A stretch of 34,954 nt of DNA. Source: ZCTH02-B3 sp036563895 (GTDB lineage Bacteria > Bacillota > Bacilli > Paenibacillales > Paenibacillaceae). A program made the position numbers and the translations under genes. The stretch lies in contig DATCLN010000140.1 in NCBI GenBank assembly GCA_036563895.1, positions 1 through 34,954 on the forward strand, written 5' to 3'. The notes below the pieces were generated by a model that was given only the letters and a program-made list of their open reading frames with translations, did no database searches and was not told the DNA's origin. Positions 26,933 through 34,940 of this stretch are shown here, piece by piece; position 1 is the stretch's first letter, and each line of letters starts with the position of its first letter.

Positions 26933-28213
26933 TCATATGAAGGCGCCGAACACCACGTTGCCGAGCATGAGGCCCCGTTCGGTCAGGCGGTATCCCTCTC
27001 CCGCGCCGACCGGCTCGAGAAGCCCCCGCCCGACCAGATCGGCCAGCGTATCGCCGAACACGTCCTCCGGGCGCAGCCCGCCGAACTGCGCGGCGAAATC
27101 GGCGGAGCGGACGCCCGCCGGCATGCGCAGGCCGACCATCATGAAATCCTCCATCGCTTCCCGCGCGCCGACCCGGAATTGGCTGAGGCGGGGAAGTCCC
27201 CGCGAAGCCGCTTCAATGTACGCTTCCACTCCCCTGACGTTGACGTGCCGCCAGCCTTTCACGTAGCCGTGCGCCCCCGCGCCGACGCCGTAATAGGGTT
27301 CGTTGCGCCAGTACGTGAGGTTGTGGCGGCTCTCGAAGCCGGGCCTGGCGAAATTGCTGATCTCGTAGTGCACATACCCCGCTTCCGCCAGCCGCCGGCG
27401 CAGATGCTCGTACATGTCGGCCTCCGCATCCTCGTCGGGGAGGCGCAGTTCGCCGCGCCGGTACAAGTGGTAAAACGGTGTATTCTCTTCGATTTTGAGG
27501 CTGTACAGGGAGTAGTGGGGCAATTCCAGTTCCAGGGCTTTTTCCACGCTGTCGGCAAGCTGCGCGAGCGTCTGGCCCGGCAGCCCGAACATGAGGTCGA
27601 TGGAAATGTTGCCGAATCCCGCGCGGCGGGCTTCCCGGACGCTTATGGCAATGTCCCTCGCCGTATGGTCGCGGCCAATGGCCGCAAGGAGCCCGTCGTC
27701 GAAGGACTGGGCGCCGAAGCTGATGCGGTTCGCGCCGCCCGCGCGCAGCGCCTCCAGCTTGGCGGGATCGGCGGACCCGGGGTTGGCTTCCACGGTGATT
27801 TCCGCGTCCGGTTCCAGGGGAAAATGCCTGCGCACCGCCTCCAGCAGGCGTGTAAGCTGCTTCGGCGACAGCACGGTGGGCGTCCCGCCGCCGACGAACA
27901 CCGATCTTAAGGGCGCGGGCGGAAACTGCCGGGCGGTCAGCTCCATCTCCCGTTCCAGGGCGTCAAGGTACCGGTCCACCGGCTGCCCTTCCGCGACGTA
28001 GGAATTGAAGTCGCAGTACGGGCATTTGCTGGCGCAGAACGGAATGTGGATGTAGAGCGCCCGCGGCGGCCAGCGGTGCAGCGGAATGTCGTCCTCCGAA
28101 GCCTCTGACGCCGCCTGCGCCGCTTCCGCCGCCGTACCCGAAGCCATACGCGCCGCTTCCGCCGCCGATTCCCTTTTCGTCGCTTCCGCTTTTTCCGTCG
28201 CCATTTTCGGCAT
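26933..28213 (-). CDS. hemW: Radical SAM heme chaperone HemW
   Basis: Radical-SAM protein formerly annotated as oxygen-independent coproporphyrinogen oxidase; HemW binds heme and passes it to haemoproteins. The 426-residue protein carries CASKCPYC (C60, C64, C67), the CxxxCxxC cluster site with the HemW-type CDF ending, then GGGTPT, the EANPGS motif and FGAQSFD, and the C-terminal HemW domain. About 50 residues of Ala/Glu/Ser-rich sequence precede the usual start (RALYIHIPFC), with a 17-bp in-frame DNA repeat. The ATG at 28213 is supported by GGGAGGTG 10 bp upstream; an ATG at 28147 has no site and no start codon lies nearer the core. It follows lepA by 90 bp and ends in a terminator. Confidence 0.94.
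   Translation of the reverse strand: MPKMATEKAEATKRESAAEAARMASGTAAEAAQAASEASEDDIPLHRWPPRALYIHIPFCASKCPYCDFNSYVAEGQPVDRYLDALEREMELTARQFPPAPLRSVFVGGGTPTVLSPKQLTRLLEAVRRHFPLEPDAEITVEANPGSADPAKLEALRAGGANRISFGAQSFDDGLLAAIGRDHTARDIAISVREARRAGFGNISIDLMFGLPGQTLAQLADSVEKALELELPHYSLYSLKIEENTPFYHLYRRGELRLPDEDAEADMYEHLRRRLAEAGYVHYEISNFARPGFESRHNLTYWRNEPYYGVGAGAHGYVKGWRHVNVRGVEAYIEAASRGLPRLSQFRVGAREAMEDFMMVGLRMPAGVRSADFAAQFGGLRPEDVFGDTLADLVGRGLLEPVGAGEGYRLTERGLMLGNVVFGAFI
28117..28166. repeat. 17-bp in-frame direct repeat in the hemW N-terminus
   Basis: GCGCCGCTTCCGCCGCC occurs at 28117-28133 and 28150-28166, 33 bp (11 codons) apart, encoding the repeated Ala/Glu pattern of the N-terminal extension. Confidence 0.75.
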
Positions 28214-28303
28214 GCCCGTACCGCACCTCCCTTCGGACGCCGTCGGTTCCCGCGTTGCCCGCCGGTTGTCCCCGCCCGGCCGGCCCTGCCCGGTTCGCCG
28301 GAG

Positions 28304-30118
28304 TTACTTCTCGTCGAGCTTCAGCACCGCCATGAACGCTTCCTGCGGCACCTCCACGCTGCCCAGCTGCTTCATGCGCTTTTTGCCTTCCTTTTGCTTC
28401 TCCAGCAGCTTCCGCTTGCGCGTCACGTCGCCGCCGTAGCACTTGGCCAGAACGTTCTTCCGCAGGGCCTTGATGGTCTCGCGGGCGATCACCTTCTGGC
28501 CGATGGCCGCCTGCACCGGCACCTCGAACAATTGCCGCGGAATGAGTTCCTTCAGCTTCTCGCACAGAACCCGTCCGCGCTGGTAGGCGCGGTCCCGGTG
28601 CACGATGGTCGACAGCGCGTCCACCTTTTCCCCGTTGAGCAGGATGTCCAGCTTCACCAGATTCGACGTCCGGTAGCCGGACAGCTCATAGTCGAAGGAA
28701 GCGTAGCCGCGGGTGCTCGATTTCAATTGGTCGAAAAAGTCGTACACGATCTCCGCAAGGGGCAGTTCGTAGACCAGCGTGACCCGGTTCGCATCCAGGT
28801 ACTGCATGTCCTTGAATTCGCCCCGCCGGTTTTGGCACAGTTCCATGATGGCCCCCACGTAATCGTTGGGGACGATGATGGTCGCCTTGACGTAGGGCTC
28901 TTCCACGTGCTGGATTTTGCCCGGTTCCGGGTATTCGGAAGGGTTGGACACCTCCAGCACCTGGCCGTTCGTCAGGGTCACCCGGTATTTCACGCTGGGA
29001 GCCGTGGCGATGAGCGCCAGGCCGAATTCCCGTTCGAGCCGTTCCTGAATGATCTCCATGTGCAAAAGACCGAGAAAACCGCAGCGGAAACCGAATCCCA
29101 GAGCCTGGGACGTCTCCGGCTCGAAATGCAGGGCGGCGTCGTTGAGCACCAGCTTCTCCAGCGCCTCCCGCAAATCTTCGTAATCGGCCGAATCCACCGG
29201 ATACAGGCCGCAGAACACCATCGGATTGACGCGCCGGTAGCCGGGCAGGGGCTCCGGCGTCGGCCGGCGGGCGTCGGTGATGGTGTCGCCCACGCGGGTG
29301 TCCCGCACGTTTTTGATGGACGCACAGACGTACCCCACATCCCCCGGGCCGAGCTCGTCCACCGGCGTCATGTCCGGCCGGAACGTGCCCACTTCCGTCA
29401 CGTCGAATTCGGCGCCGGTGGCCATAAAGCGGATGCGCATGCCCGGACGGATCGTCCCGTCCTTGACGCGGATGTAGCAGACCACGCCCTTGTAGGCGTC
29501 GTAGTGCGAATCGAAAATGAGCGCCTTGAGCGGCGCGTCCGGGTCCCCCTTCGGCGGCGGCACCTTGGCGACGATCTGCTCCAGAATTTCCTTGATGCCG
29601 ATGCCGTTCTTGGCCGAAGCCAGCACGGCGTCGCTGGCGTCCAGGCCGATGATGTCCTCGATTTCCCGCTTGACGCGTTCGGGATCGGCGCTGGGCAGGT
29701 CGATCTTGTTGATGACGGGGAGAATCTCCAGGTCATGGTCGAGGGCCAGGTACACGTTGGCCAGCGTCTGCGCCTCGATCCCCTGCGACGCGTCGACGAC
29801 GAGCAGCGCCCCCTCGCAGGCCGCCAGGCTGCGCGACACCTCGTAGGTGAAGTCGACGTGGCCCGGCGTGTCGATCAGGTGCAGGGTGTACGTCTCGCCG
29901 TCGTCCGCCCGGTATTCGAGCCGCACCGCCGTCAGCTTGATGGTGATGCCCCGCTCCCGCTCCAGGTCCATTTTGTCCAGCACCTGGTCCTGCATTTCCC
30001 GCTCGGACAGCGCGCCGGTGAACTCCAGAATCCGGTCGGCCAGGGTCGACTTGCCGTGGTCGATGTGCGCGATGATGCAAAAATTCCGGATGCGCTTTTG
30101 ACGTTGCTGGTCGGACAT
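28304..30118 (-). CDS. lepA: Elongation factor 4 (LepA)
   Basis: Ribosome-bound GTPase acting on stalled or forming ribosomes. The 604-residue protein has G1 AHIDHGKS (residues 17-24), G3 DTPGHVDF, G4 NKIDLP, EF-G-like domains and the LepA-specific C-terminal domain ending RKRKLLEKQKEGKKRMKQLG. The ATG at 30118 is preferred: GGAGG lies five bases upstream, while eight further codons are open but without a site. It has its own promoter at 30158-30187 and stands immediately downstream of the 52-bp palindrome array. The order gpr-spoIIP-yqxA-lepA-hemW-hrcA is conserved in Bacillus. Confidence 0.97.
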   Translation of the reverse strand: MSDQQRQKRIRNFCIIAHIDHGKSTLADRILEFTGALSEREMQDQVLDKMDLERERGITIKLTAVRLEYRADDGETYTLHLIDTPGHVDFTYEVSRSLAACEGALLVVDASQGIEAQTLANVYLALDHDLEILPVINKIDLPSADPERVKREIEDIIGLDASDAVLASAKNGIGIKEILEQIVAKVPPPKGDPDAPLKALIFDSHYDAYKGVVCYIRVKDGTIRPGMRIRFMATGAEFDVTEVGTFRPDMTPVDELGPGDVGYVCASIKNVRDTRVGDTITDARRPTPEPLPGYRRVNPMVFCGLYPVDSADYEDLREALEKLVLNDAALHFEPETSQALGFGFRCGFLGLLHMEIIQERLEREFGLALIATAPSVKYRVTLTNGQVLEVSNPSEYPEPGKIQHVEEPYVKATIIVPNDYVGAIMELCQNRRGEFKDMQYLDANRVTLVYELPLAEIVYDFFDQLKSSTRGYASFDYELSGYRTSNLVKLDILLNGEKVDALSTIVHRDRAYQRGRVLCEKLKELIPRQLFEVPVQAAIGQKVIARETIKALRKNVLAKCYGGDVTRKRKLLEKQKEGKKRMKQLGSVEVPQEAFMAVLKLDEK

Positions 30119-30157
30119 GGGATCCTCCGAAACGATCGACAACTACTGGATCGATTT

Positions 30158-30187
30158 ATTATAGCAGGATCGATCAACAACCTTCAA
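30158..30187 (-). promoter_or_regulatory. Promoter of lepA
   Basis: A perfect -10 TATAAT (30163-30158) is preceded after 18 bp by TTGAAG (30187-30182). The leader to the lepA ATG is about 35 bp. GATCGAT-type sequences occur on both sides of the -10 (near 30148 and 30168), which may be chance. Confidence 0.7.
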
Positions 30188-30255
30188 CGGCAGGGACATG
30201 CGCCCGGCGTGCGGCCGGGCCCAAGGCAGCCGATGGCCGGACAGGCAAAAATGAT

Positions 30256-30427
30256 AGTCGATTTTTTGACTCCACAGGCTGTCCAAAGCTCGAAACGGAA
30301 GCGTTATAGTCATTTTTTCGACTATAAAAAGATGCCGGGCCGCCTGGACCCGGTTTTGGAGTCGATTTTTAGACTAAAACCTTTCAATTTGCCCGTTGTG
30401 GAAGGTTTCGGAGTCAATTTTTCGACT
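30256..30427. repeat. Four AGTC-N8-GACT palindromes at an exact 52-bp period
   Basis: Copies start at 30256, 30308, 30360 and 30412, each exactly 52 bp from the next. Each is AGTC, an eight-base centre with T at centre positions 3-7, then GACT. Centres read GATTTTTT, ATTTTTTC, GATTTTTA and AATTTTTC. The second copy extends to a seven-bp arm (TATAGTC/GACTATA, 30305-30326). The 36-bp spacers differ, except for weak likeness in the 10-12 bp before copies 2-4 and an A-rich start after copies 2-4. The array lies between yqxA and the lepA promoter. Confidence 0.92.
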
Positions 30428-30529
30428 ATAATCCTTTTCGCGCCCGGAAGACGGTCGGACGGGATCCCTGCCGTCCGGTGCGCCGGCGCTGCCGGAACCG
30501 GTCCGGCAGGCGTACCCGGGCACGCGGCC

Positions 30530-30955
30530 CTACCCCGGCAGGTCTTTCCCGTCCCGGGCCGGCTCGGGCCACTCCGTCGCCCGCGAAAACACCGTGACGA
30601 GGGTCCGGATGCCATCCCGCGACAGCCGGCTCAGGGCCTGCGCCGCTTCGCCCGCGATCCGGTCCACGAACGGCCGGCGTCCTTCCCAGGCCGTCCGCTC
30701 CCAGCCGTCGCCGGTCTCCGGCGACTCCGCACCGTCGCGGTCCTCTTCCGCGGCGGCGCGCCGGTCCGAAGTCCGCTCCGGCAGATCCCGCACCGTGCGC
30801 CAGGTGTTCTCCGTCTGCCGGTAAAGCGCCCGGTCCCGTTCGTCCAGCGGGCCGTAGACCCCGGCGATGCCGTCGGACGCCAGCTCCATGCCGTACAGCA
30901 CCGCCAGGCCGACCAGCCCCGCCAGCAGCAGCAGCTTGATCAAATCCCGGCCCAT
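30530..30955 (-). CDS. yqxA: YqxA-like DUF3679 protein
   Basis: Small protein of 141 residues with one N-terminal hydrophobic helix (about residues 5-22, LIKLLLLAGLVGLAVLYGM) and a hydrophilic remainder. The family assignment rests mainly on position: in Bacillus subtilis yqxA lies between spoIIP and lepA, as here, and the N-terminal helix followed by GMELASDGI resembles that family. The middle, rich in Glu, Arg and Asp, is poorly conserved in character. The function of the family is unknown. The ATG at 30955 follows GGAGGTGG, which overlaps the end of the intergenic gap after spoIIP; only 19 bp separates the two genes, so they are cotranscribed. Confidence 0.8.
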   Translation of the reverse strand: MGRDLIKLLLLAGLVGLAVLYGMELASDGIAGVYGPLDERDRALYRQTENTWRTVRDLPERTSDRRAAAEEDRDGAESPETGDGWERTAWEGRRPFVDRIAGEAAQALSRLSRDGIRTLVTVFSRATEWPEPARDGKDLPG

Positions 30956-30974
30956 GTTTTTGCCACCTCCGTGA

Positions 30975-32309
30975 TCACCCGCGTGTTTCGGCTTGTGCGG
31001 CCACCGCCGCGCCGGCCTCCGTCGCGTCCCGCTTCTTCCAGTACAAATCGGCGATCACGCCAGCCAGCACGTCGACGGTCCGATAGCATTCCTCCAGCGT
31101 GTTGTCGACGCCGCCGATTTCGATCAGGACGCTCTCCGGCGCGACGGACTGGTTGTATTCGCCGTTGCCGTTTTCCGCAGTTTTGCCCCAAATGCCGCGG
31201 GACAAACCCGGATGGGTCCGTTCCAGGGCTTCGTGGATCTCGTGGGCGAACGCTTCGTTGGTCCGCCAATTGGGATTGCGCTGGCCGATGATGAAATACA
31301 CCTGGGCGTACGTGACGCCGTCGATGGTCACGGTGGTCTTGGAACGCCGGGAAGAGTCCCGGTGGATGTCGAAGAAAAACTCCAGCTCTCCGTAATCCGC
31401 GATGGCCTGCCTGACCGTCCCCAAAGAATATTGGTAGGAACGGTTCCAATCGAAGTCCTTCACGGAAGTGGCGTAATCCTTGTCGGAGTGGACCGCGCCG
31501 ATGCCGTATTCCTCCAGCCGCTCCGCCAGACGCCTGCCCACCAGGGTGATGTTGATCTTCGCGTCATTGGGATCGCGCTTTTTGCCCTTTAGCTCGGGAT
31601 AAAAGGATTCCCGGTTGTGGGTATGGTAGATGAACACCGCCTTGCGCCCCAGCGTGGAGCGCCCGGCCGCCGCGGGGACCGGACGGATTTCCGGCCGGCG
31701 GGAAACGGAACCTGCGGAAGAGTCCGGCGGTTCCGCCGCCCGGTCGGCGGACCGCCCCGGGCCCCCTTCATCCGCGGTTTCCGGATGAAGGGGAGTATCT
31801 TCCGGAAGCGGCGGAGCGTCATCCGGGAAAAACGGGACGTCCTCCGGAAAGAACGATGCGGGAGGGCCGAGATCCACCGGAGCCGCCCCCCGGCTGCCGC
31901 CCGAACCGGCCCGAAGCAGCACGGGCCGGCTGCGGTCCGCGCCGGGAAGTTCCCGGGCCAGGAGACCGGCCGGATCGTCCGGATCCAGCCCCGTGACGAA
32001 GCGCAGCAAAAACGCGGCCAGCCGCGCTCCTCCGGGCGGCGCATCCGCCCCGGGCGCCGGCTCCATGCGCGGCAGTTCCAGGCCGAGCATGGCGGCGAAA
32101 AACGGAGCCGGCACGGAAGCCGCGAGTCCTTTCATCGTTTGCGGGGGAGACGCCGCCCAGCGGTTTTGCAGAATGCCGGCCAGTCCCAGGGCCACAAACA
32201 GGGCGGCGGAAAACAGGCTGAGCGCCGCCAGGACACGGACGGACACGAGCAGGCGGCGCCATTCGTTTTTCAACGCAAGCCAAAACGCGCGGCCGGCGAT
32301 CCGTTTCAC
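30975..32309 (-). CDS. spoIIP: Stage II sporulation protein P (cell wall amidase SpoIIP)
   Basis: Peptidoglycan amidase/endopeptidase of the SpoIID-SpoIIM-SpoIIP engulfment machine. The 444-residue protein has an N-terminal membrane anchor (about residues 20-46, LLVSVRVLAALSLFSAALFV), a long Pro/Asp/Glu-rich linker, and the catalytic amidase domain with the zinc motifs HTHNRES and DIHRDS, then ILIEIGGVDNTLEE-like sequence at the end. The linker contains a four-unit seven-residue repeat (see 31780-31863). The start is GTG at 32309 with GGAGG 10 bp upstream. A 12-bp inverted repeat covers part of this ribosome binding site. It follows gpr by 123 bp, as in Bacillus. Confidence 0.95.
   Translation of the reverse strand: MKRIAGRAFWLALKNEWRRLLVSVRVLAALSLFSAALFVALGLAGILQNRWAASPPQTMKGLAASVPAPFFAAMLGLELPRMEPAPGADAPPGGARLAAFLLRFVTGLDPDDPAGLLARELPGADRSRPVLLRAGSGGSRGAAPVDLGPPASFFPEDVPFFPDDAPPLPEDTPLHPETADEGGPGRSADRAAEPPDSSAGSVSRRPEIRPVPAAAGRSTLGRKAVFIYHTHNRESFYPELKGKKRDPNDAKINITLVGRRLAERLEEYGIGAVHSDKDYATSVKDFDWNRSYQYSLGTVRQAIADYGELEFFFDIHRDSSRRSKTTVTIDGVTYAQVYFIIGQRNPNWRTNEAFAHEIHEALERTHPGLSRGIWGKTAENGNGEYNQSVAPESVLIEIGGVDNTLEECYRTVDVLAGVIADLYWKKRDATEAGAAVAAQAETRG
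31780..31863. repeat. Four 21-bp tandem units in the spoIIP linker
   Basis: Units start at 31780, 31801, 31822 and 31843, each opening with TCCGG. They encode FFPEDVP, FFPDDAP, PLPEDTP and LHPETAD, a seven-residue acidic proline repeat between the membrane anchor and the amidase domain. Confidence 0.85.
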
Positions 32310-32310
32310 G

Positions 32311-32392
32311 ATCTATCATCCTCCCCGACCCCCTGGCGGGTCTTTCTATCTTTCTTTCGCTTTCACCAGAAGCATATGAAAGGATGATAGAT
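32311..32392 (-). promoter_or_regulatory. 12-bp inverted repeat covering the spoIIP ribosome binding site
   Basis: ATCTATCATCCT (32311-32322) and its exact reverse complement AGGATGATAGAT (32381-32392) are 58 bp apart. In the spoIIP mRNA the downstream arm includes AGG of the GGAGG site and ends one base before the GTG, so pairing would hide it. A short palindrome AACCGC/GCGGTT also lies at 32398-32413, without a T-run. Confidence 0.65.
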
Positions 32393-32432
32393 TCTAGAAC
32401 CGCCGGCGCGGTTTTGCCGTGTGCCGCGGAAT

Positions 32433-33437
32433 TCAGCGCGTGTACGCGGCCGCGTTGTCCCTGCGCACCGCCTCGTGCAGCGCCACGTTCAGGCCGGTGG
32501 CGACGATGTTGGCGGTGGCCTCCATGAACTCGTCCACTTCCTTGGGCGTGACCAGCAGATCCTGGCCGAGGGGGTCCAGCACCTCCTTGACCAGCTGCAG
32601 CCTCTCCGGTTCCTCCAGATGGCCGATGGACCCGATGATCGAATCGCTGTCTGAGGTCTGCTGCTTGATATGGCTGAAAAGCATGTCAAGGGCGTTGTTG
32701 ACGATGGTCGAGGCATAGACGACGGTGGGCACCCCGATGGCCAGACAGGGCACGCCCAGAATTTCTTTGGTCAGGCCGCGGCGCCGGTTGCCGATGCCGG
32801 AACCGGGGTGGATGCCGGTGTCGGCGATCTGGATCGTGGTGTTGACCCTCTCCAGCGACCTCGCGGCGAGGGCGTCCACGGCGATGAGCAGATCCGGCTT
32901 CGTGCGCTCCACCACGCCCTGCACGATTTCGCTGGTCTCGATACCCGTCGTGCCCAGGACGCCCGGAGCGATGGCGCTGACCGGGCGGTAGCCCGGGTCG
33001 ACCTGATCCCTCATCAGTTCGAAAAGATGGCGGGTGACCAGCAGGTTCTCCACCACCATCGGCCCCAGCGCGTCCGGCGTGACGTTCACGTTGCCGAGGC
33101 CGACGATCAGCACGCTGGCGGATGCGGAGACGCCAAGCCGTCCGAGAAAGGCCTCGAACTCGCGGGCAAAGCAATCGGCGACCCGGTCGTACAGATCGGA
33201 GTCGCCGTTGCGCAGTCCCGGCACCTCGAGGGTGACGTAATGCCCCTTCATTTTCCCGAGCTTCCGGGAGGCTTCATCCGTCCGGATTTCCATGCGGGTG
33301 ACGCGGATGCCGTCCCGGGACTCGGTTTCCGACCAGACGCCGGGCACCTCCCCTTCGCCCGGCGAAGCCGCCATGTCCCTCGCTTCCAGGGCCAAATCGG
33401 TCCTGACGGCGTATGCTTGCAGATCGGGTTCCGGCAT
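32433..33437 (-). CDS. gpr: Germination protease GPR
   Basis: Aspartic-type protease that breaks down small acid-soluble spore proteins during germination; it is made as a zymogen in the forespore. The 334-residue product begins MPEPDLQAYAVRTDLALEAR, with the AVRTDLA sequence around which the propeptide is normally removed. The central GLGNVNVTPDALGP, TGIETSEIVQGV and VDALAARS segments are family hallmarks and hold the catalytic aspartates. The ATG at 33437 is chosen from the family N-terminus and GGAAGGAGAGG upstream; the frame is open further but unlike the family. No clear forespore sigma-G promoter could be fixed in the 106 bp upstream. Confidence 0.96.
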   Translation of the reverse strand: MPEPDLQAYAVRTDLALEARDMAASPGEGEVPGVWSETESRDGIRVTRMEIRTDEASRKLGKMKGHYVTLEVPGLRNGDSDLYDRVADCFAREFEAFLGRLGVSASASVLIVGLGNVNVTPDALGPMVVENLLVTRHLFELMRDQVDPGYRPVSAIAPGVLGTTGIETSEIVQGVVERTKPDLLIAVDALAARSLERVNTTIQIADTGIHPGSGIGNRRRGLTKEILGVPCLAIGVPTVVYASTIVNNALDMLFSHIKQQTSDSDSIIGSIGHLEEPERLQLVKEVLDPLGQDLLVTPKEVDEFMEATANIVATGLNVALHEAVRRDNAAAYTR

Positions 33438-33543
33438 GCGGTGGTCCTCTCCTTCCTGCGGGTTCTTGCGGACGAATCCGAGTTCATTATTTCCCGGAAA
33501 GGAGAGAACGTTGCGTCGCGCGCCGCGCCCGGCGGCATCACCC

Positions 33544-34482
33544 TCAATCCGGCACCCGCACCGCAAACGGCGGCAGCGCCTGCTCGATCCGTGCGCGGAA
33601 CGGTTCGTACCACTCCGGAAGCATCAGTTTCTCCCCCAGCGCTTCGGGCGGCTCGTCGCGCGTGAACCCCGGCGGGTCCGTGGCGATTTCGAACAGAATG
33701 CCCCCGTTTTCCCGGAAATAAAAGGAAGTGAAATAGTTCCGGTCCACGATCGGGGTCGGATGAAAGCCGTGCTCCGCCACGAAAGCCCTCCATGCTTCCT
33801 GATCCTCCCGGTCCGCGGCGCGCCACGCGATGTGGTGGACCGTGCCCGGCCCTCCGCTCCCCCTGCCCAGGGCCTGCGCATGCACATCGATCAGGTTGCC
33901 GAGTTCCGCGGGAGCCCGGAAACGGACCACGCCCCCGTCCTCCCCTACCCGCTCCAGTCCCATGACATGCTCCAGCGCATGCATGGTCATGGCGGGAGCC
34001 GTGCTGTACAGCACGGCTCCGCCGAAACCCTTGATGGCGTTGTCAGGGGTAATGTTTCCGAACGACCATTTGCTGCGCGGCCCTTCCCCGCGGGCCACCA
34101 GCTCCAGCTGCAGGCCGTCCCGGTCCCGGAACCGGAGATACGTTTCGCCGAACCGCTCCGTCCGGGAGACGGGAACCGAAAACTTGTCCAGCCTGTTTTG
34201 CCAAAAGGACAGCGCGCCCGGCGGCACTGCAAACGTGATGTACCCGACCTGGCCGCCGCCGATCCGTCCCTTTCTCTCCCAGTCGTGAGGAAAAAAGGTC
34301 ATGGCGGTACCCGGGCTGCCCGTCTCGTTGCCGAAGTACAGGTGGTACATTTCCGGCGCGTCGAAGTTGACCGTCCGCTTGACGAGCCTCAGGCCGAGAA
34401 CGCCGGCGTAGAAATCGACGTTGGCCTGCACGTCGCCGGCGTACGCGGTGATGTGGTGGATGCCCGCGGTCCGTTTCGCCAT
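33544..34482 (-). CDS. VOC-family ring-cleaving dioxygenase, MhqO-like
   Basis: Glyoxalase/bleomycin-resistance-fold protein of 312 residues with two vicinal-oxygen-chelate halves. Likely metal ligands are in GIHHITAYAGD near the N-terminus, GTVHHIAW in the second half and ILFEIATDPPGF. This layout matches MhqO/MhqE/MhqA of Bacillus, proposed to open hydroquinone or catechol rings. The neighbour upstream is a DoxX protein, as in the mhqNOP operon (MhqP is DoxX-like), so a role in quinone detoxification is likely. The ATG at 34482 gives MAKRTAGIHHIT; AAAAAGG lies just before it. The gap to the DoxX stop is 50 bp. No MhqR-type regulator gene is inside the window. Confidence 0.88.
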   Translation of the reverse strand: MAKRTAGIHHITAYAGDVQANVDFYAGVLGLRLVKRTVNFDAPEMYHLYFGNETGSPGTAMTFFPHDWERKGRIGGGQVGYITFAVPPGALSFWQNRLDKFSVPVSRTERFGETYLRFRDRDGLQLELVARGEGPRSKWSFGNITPDNAIKGFGGAVLYSTAPAMTMHALEHVMGLERVGEDGGVVRFRAPAELGNLIDVHAQALGRGSGGPGTVHHIAWRAADREDQEAWRAFVAEHGFHPTPIVDRNYFTSFYFRENGGILFEIATDPPGFTRDEPPEALGEKLMLPEWYEPFRARIEQALPPFAVRVPD

Positions 34483-34532
34483 GACCTTTTTCACCGCTTT
34501 CCTCAAACGCTTTTCATTTCCACACCATAGGA

Positions 34533-34940
<408 letters not shown>

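Larger units (their letters stand above)
30119..30529. other. Gene-free region between yqxA and lepA
   Basis: At 411 bp this is the longest stretch without a gene. It holds the lepA promoter, a four-copy array of AGTC-N8-GACT palindromes, and near its other end an inverted repeat CGGACGG/CCGTCCG (30456-30462 and 30471-30477) just behind the yqxA stop that lacks a T-run. The array part is clearly richer in A+T than anything around it. No open frame with a ribosome binding site is seen. Confidence 0.85.

Noticed and set aside
30256..30427. CRISPR array
   Set aside because: The shared element is only 16 bp and varies in its centre, there are just four copies and no cas genes; the exact period is better explained as phased palindromic sites.
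30456..30477. Intrinsic terminator after yqxA
   Set aside because: The CGGACGG/CCGTCCG stem is present but no T-run follows on the transcribed strand.
32360..32397. Sigma-E promoter for spoIIP
   Set aside because: CATATGCT is only a partial -10 match and no properly spaced -35 was found.
33438..33543. Sigma-G promoter for gpr
   Set aside because: No pair of elements with right sequence and spacing could be placed.
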